A stretch of DNA of 27,998 bases from positions 1-27,998 of the forward strand of contig CAJMJN010000019.1 of NCBI GenBank assembly GCA_905213875.1, written 5' to 3'. The notes under the pieces are model-generated. The model saw only the letters and a program-made list of their open reading frames with translations, ran no database searches and had not been told where the DNA came from. Positions 25,188 to 27,998 of the stretch are shown in pieces (within the stretch, counting starts at the first letter, position 1; each line of letters opens with the position of its first letter). The position numbers and the translations under genes are program-made. The stretch is from an uncultured Clostridium sp. (GTDB lineage Bacteria > Bacillota > Clostridia > TANB77 > CAG-508).

Positions 25188-25853
25188 TTAATCCACATTA
25201 TTTTCAATAGTTTTTTCTATTAAATCATAAATTTTAATCTTCTTTTTATATGTAATATCTTCTTTTATATATATCAACCATAAACATATTATTATTAAAA
25301 ATATGGCCATATTTTCAAAGTAAAATGTTGCTACACTTCCCATAAAAGTAACAATAATTAAAAAAATAAAAGATATATTATTTGTATATTTTTCTGCTTT
25401 TTTCTTTCCTAAAAACAAATATATTAAACTTTTAACTATTCTTCCTCCATCTAGTGGATACATTGGTATTAAGTTAAATATTATTAACAATATATTAGAA
25501 TATATTATTAACAAGCTTGTAAATATATTTAATCTTAAATTTAGAGTTATTATAATTATTATCAAATTGGTAACTGGTCCGGCACATGCAACTATTGCTT
25601 TTTTTAGTTCTAATAAATTTCCTTTTGCTATCTTTTTATTATAATCATTTGGATTTATTTTGAATGAAATACTTATTCCATACGGTTTTAATTCTAATTT
25701 TGCTGGCTTCATTCCTAGTATTATTCCTGCTAATAGATGTCCTAATTCATGAACAAATGCCAAAATTAGTATTACCGCATATTCTCCTAACTGTCCTGTT
25801 ATATAAAACAATATTAAAAATAAAAAAATTTTCAAATCAACTTTAAATTGCAT
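25188..25853 (-). CDS. spoIVFB: Site-2 (M50) intramembrane metalloprotease SpoIVFB
   Basis: 221 residues. The ATG start is 13 bases after the restored stop codon of spoIVFA, and its AAGGAGAC site overlaps that stop. The zinc motif HELGH is at residues 35-39 in a membrane helix, and the third ligand is Asp135 in YPLDGGRIVK. About six membrane segments are visible, and the C-terminus is short and basic. SpoIVFB in the outer forespore membrane of the mother cell cleaves pro-sigma-K, starting late sporulation gene expression. Gene order next to SpoIVFA matches Firmicute spoIVF loci. The tight spacing to the shifted-frame end of spoIVFA supports that end as the real one. Confidence 0.88.
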   Translation of the reverse strand: MQFKVDLKIFLFLILFYITGQLGEYAVILILAFVHELGHLLAGIILGMKPAKLELKPYGISISFKINPNDYNKKIAKGNLLELKKAIVACAGPVTNLIIIIITLNLRLNIFTSLLIIYSNILLIIFNLIPMYPLDGGRIVKSLIYLFLGKKKAEKYTNNISFIFLIIVTFMGSVATFYFENMAIFLIIICLWLIYIKEDITYKKKIKIYDLIEKTIENNVD

Positions 25854-25866
25854 AATGCTAGTCTCC

Positions 25867-26761
25867 TTATAATTCTAAAATATTTTGTGGGTTTACAGTT
25901 CTTTCTGAGTATCTAATTTCAAAATGTAAATGTGGTCCGTGTTGAATTTCCAGTTGTTCCAACTTCTGCAATTTCTTGTCCTTGTTTTATTTGTTCTCCT
26001 TGTTTTACATATAAATTATTACAATGTGCATATATTATACTTACTTCTCCAATTTGAATCTTTAAATGTTTTCCATAATCTCCTTCTTCTGATGCTAGCA
26101 CCACTTCTCCATCTGTTGCAGATTTTATCTTTGTACCCAAATTTGCACCTATATCTGTACCTGTATGATTTTTTGGTACCCTCCCTGTTGCTGTATCTCT
26201 TTGTCCAAATTCTGATGTTATTGTTCCATCAATAGGTTTTATAAAACTTGTTGTATTTTTTATATTAGCTATGTCTTGCTCTTCTTGTGATAAATTTTGC
26301 TTATCTGCTTCATCTTCATTTGCTCCACCTATTGCATTAGTCTCTTGATTTTCTTGATTGCTGTCTGTGTTATTTTTATTACCATTTTCTTGATTATTTT
26401 CACTATTTTCTTTATTTATTATGGAATTATTTGTGAAAATTTTGTTTACTATATCTTGAACTTTGTCTTTTGAAATGTTATATAATTCTATAAAATTAGT
26501 ATCATATGATAAAATTTCATTTATTTTATTTGTAAAGTCTTCTGAAAACACATATCTATTGCTTTGTATTATATAAATAACACAATAAATTAGAGCACTT
26601 ACCAATATCTGAATAATCATTTTTCTTAATAATCGTATATCTTTTTTGTTATTTTTAGAAATATTTATTGTTTCTATTGGTTTGTCTATTCCTTGTTTTC
26701 TTCTTTCATATATTTGCTCTGCTCGTCTTATTTTTTCTTCTACTGTCATTGTTCTTTCCAT
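25867..26761 (-). CDS. spoIVFA: SpoIVFA-like M23 (LytM) membrane protein (needs a +1 shift at CGG codon 275)
   Basis: The ATG start at 26761 follows GGAAGAGG. Residues 5-20 read MTVEEKIRRAEQIYERR, typical of clostridial SpoIVFA. One membrane helix is at about 47-65, then a Gln/Asn-rich linker (about 120-165), then a LytM domain with His199 and Asp203 in NHTGTDIG and YAHCN. Zero-frame reading ends GNST-RTTFTF (280 residues). Skipping the C of CGG at 25939-25937 gives GNST-GPHLHFEIRYSERTVNP and stops at 25867 (297 residues). GNSTGPHLHFE is the near-invariant LytM end motif, and His279 completes the zinc site (His199, Asp203, His279). SpoIVFA holds and regulates SpoIVFB at the forespore membrane. 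SpoIIQ is an alternative name for the LytM part, but the adjacent spoIVFB favours SpoIVFA. Confidence 0.88.
25937..25939 (-). other. Candidate +1 recoding site (CGG) in spoIVFA
   Basis: AAT TCA ACA CGG ACC ACA becomes AAT TCA ACA GGA CCA CAT when C is skipped, restoring STGPH. The extended frame ends precisely where the spoIVFB ribosome binding site begins. Confidence 0.75.
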
Positions 26762-26823
26762 AAAAAATACACCTCTTCCTTAGTTTCTTTATAAACTATA
26801 TGATAGGATTTGGTGTTTTATTC

Positions 26824-26998
26824 ATTAGTTATGTTGTCGATTATATTGAGGTTTTATCGTTAGTTTTGTTATCGATTATATTGAGGTTTTATCGTTAGCT
26901 ATGTTATCAATTATCTTAAGGTTTTGTCGTTAGCTATGTTATCGATTATATTGAGGTTTTATCGTTAGTTTTGTTATTAATTATATTGAGGTTTTATT
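26824..26998. repeat. Five tandem copies of a 35-bp unit
   Basis: Copies begin at 26824, 26859, 26894, 26929 and 26964. The plus-strand consensus runs GTTAGTTATGTTATCGAT then TATATTGAGGTTTTATC. Copies 2 and 4 differ at few places and copy 3 is the most diverged. The array fills the gap between the small gene at 27001-27348 and spoIVFA, ending three bases before that gene's stop codon. There are no spacers, so it is not CRISPR. It is too AT-rich and regular to be chance; protein binding sites, slippage growth or a transcript buffer are possible. Confidence 0.85.
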
Positions 26999-27000
26999 TA

Positions 27001-27348
27001 TTACTTAATTGCAATTATAACTACTGCTTCTATACATATAATTATGGTTGATAGTATTGAATATATTTTTACATTTTTATATTTCTTACTATGTTTTAGT
27101 TTTTCTATGTTTCTATTTCGTTTCTTTTCTTCTATTTTTGTAATATATTCAGAAACTAGTAGTTCTGCCTCTTTAATTGCATAATTTTCTTTATTATTTG
27201 TACTATTTTTTATTTCTGCTTTTCCTTTTTTATCTTTTACTATTTCATTTACGATTTTTTTGTTTTTAAATACTATTATTGCTTCTTCAATTAAGTTTGA
27301 TGGTAAATTTTTTAATACTATTGTATTTTTAGTTCTTGATTCTTCCAT
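27001..27348 (-). CDS. Small protein with C-terminal membrane anchor, unknown function
   Basis: 115 residues from ATG 27348, which follows AAAGGAATG. A longer frame to 27396 lacks a site. The cytoplasmic part begins MEESRTKNTIVLKNLPSNLIEE, followed by two Lys/Glu-rich helices (AELLVSEYITKIEEKKRNRN). The last 21 residues (IYSILSTIIICIEAVVIIAIK, given here as one membrane helix) make it tail-anchored, N-terminus in the cytoplasm. I do not recognise the family. It lies upstream of spoIVFA but is separated from it by 240 bases with the tandem array. Confidence 0.55.
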   Translation of the reverse strand: MEESRTKNTIVLKNLPSNLIEEAIIVFKNKKIVNEIVKDKKGKAEIKNSTNNKENYAIKEAELLVSEYITKIEEKKRNRNIEKLKHSKKYKNVKIYSILSTIIICIEAVVIIAIK

Positions 27349-27423
27349 AAAAAAATCATTCCTTTCGTTCTTAGCTTTCATAACAAAAACGGACATTTAT
27401 AACATTTGTATCTATTAAAATAT

Positions 27424-27567
27424 TTTGAAGGTTGCTTTTTTGTTTGCACTCGAAATTTGTTAAAGGTAGTTTTGTTGTTTGTTTATAAAATTTGTTAACG
27501 CACGTGTTGTTGTTTATGCATAAAATTATTGAAGGCCACGTTTTTGTTTGCTTGCTCGCAAAATTTA
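27424..27567. repeat. Degenerate tandem repeat, four copies of 34-39 bp
   Basis: Copies begin near 27424, 27460, 27495 and 27529. Each has TTRAAGG-like then GTTTTTTGTTTG-like then ATAAAATTTG-like blocks. The period matches the 35-bp array at 26824-26998 but the sequence differs. It flanks the same small gene on its other side. Confidence 0.5.
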
Positions 27568-27998
27568 CAAAGTGACATAGTTTTCCTTTGTTCTTATCAA
27601 ATTTGAATTTTTGTCTAAAATGAGAAAATTTCCAATGGTTATTAACTATGTTTTTTATATATCTATATTTTTTCCAGTTATATGGATTTTATACAAAATT
27701 TACTATTTATAAAATTAGATTTTTTTCTACTTATGTCTTAATGTTTAACAAATATTAAAGTTTTCTCAGTTTATGAATAATATTCTACTAGCTTTTTATT
27801 AAATATTCTCCTTTTGTTATTACTGTCTTTAAAGTATTGTTTATGCTCGATGACTTGTTTTTTTGTCTTCTGTTAATGAGTTTTTCTGTTTCTGGTTTTA
27901 TTTGATTTTTTTGGTAATTGACCTTCGGGTTATGAGGGTTACATAACATATTTTATTAGATGTGTTGAATTGTATTGTATGCTAGTGATATTAGTACT
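27568..27998. other. Non-coding AT-rich stretch at the window end with a short tRNA-fMet-like fragment
   Basis: No ORF longer than about 60 codons with a ribosome binding site is seen on either strand. Read on the minus strand, 27936-27920 is CTCATAACCCGAAGGTC, identical over 17 bases to the anticodon loop, 3' stem half and variable loop of bacterial tRNA-fMet. The opposite stem half and the T arm are missing, so this is not a tRNA gene. It may be chance or an integration scar. Confidence 0.4.

Noticed and set aside
2544..25939. CGG reassigned to another amino acid or to stop without a frame change
   Set aside because: In all four genes the downstream conserved residues are in the +1 frame. 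Any one-codon meaning of CGG would leave the zero frame, which ends within 2 to 19 codons and lacks the motifs.
26824..26998. CRISPR array
   Set aside because: The 35-bp units are contiguous with no unique spacers, and no cas gene is in the window.
27920..27936. A functional tRNA gene
   Set aside because: The D arm, T arm, acceptor stem and one side of the anticodon stem are absent.

Overview
The window is very AT-rich DNA with strong AGGAGG-type ribosome binding sites and frequent TTG/GTG starts. It carries the SpoIVFA/SpoIVFB sporulation-protease pair, MinD with MinE, RodA, a WalR-like regulator, the IspG/IspH pair and Cna-B surface proteins. This points to an endospore-forming, probably uncultured gut-type member of the Clostridia. 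Most genes are on the minus strand.

Layout. (1) 1-7.2 kb is accessory DNA: the left end of an IS3-type insertion sequence, a thioester/Cna-B wall-anchored adhesin, a membrane-anchored protein of unknown function, a ParA-ParB partition pair of the kind found on conjugative elements, two small unknown genes, a broken pilin-like ORF and a divergent XRE regulator. (2) 7.2-18.2 kb holds an M15-type peptidase with a peptidoglycan-binding domain, a sortase, rsmA, a class B PBP with two PASTA domains, ispG-ispH, a structured 117-nt palindromic element, a walR-like response regulator, aspS and an HD-GYP protein. (3) 18.2-22.9 kb holds a MazF-type toxin gene, a LolA-fold (GerS-like) protein, dusB, rodA, minE and minD. 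(4) 23-27.4 kb holds a pilin-like/FGE-fold protein, spoIVFB, spoIVFA and a small tail-anchored protein, followed by two sets of about 35-bp tandem repeats and non-coding DNA.

The main observation concerns the codon CGG. Four unrelated genes are each split into two reading frames: the thioester adhesin, parA, the M15 peptidase and spoIVFA. In all four the break falls exactly on an in-frame CGG. Skipping the C, or reading CGGN as one four-base codon, restores a full-length protein with glycine at the junction (VP-G-VG, DPQ-G-D, GNST-G-PHLHFE, GGH-G-NQS). In each case catalytic or binding residues lie on both sides of the junction. I scanned all CDSs by eye (about 8,100 codons) and found no other in-frame CGG, whereas CGA, CGT and AGG are read normally as arginine. 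The simplest biological reading is that CGG is unassigned, or specially decoded, and acts as a +1 recoding signal. Systematic single-base insertion errors or ordinary gene decay are the alternatives to exclude. I annotate the four genes as whole CDSs and mark each junction.
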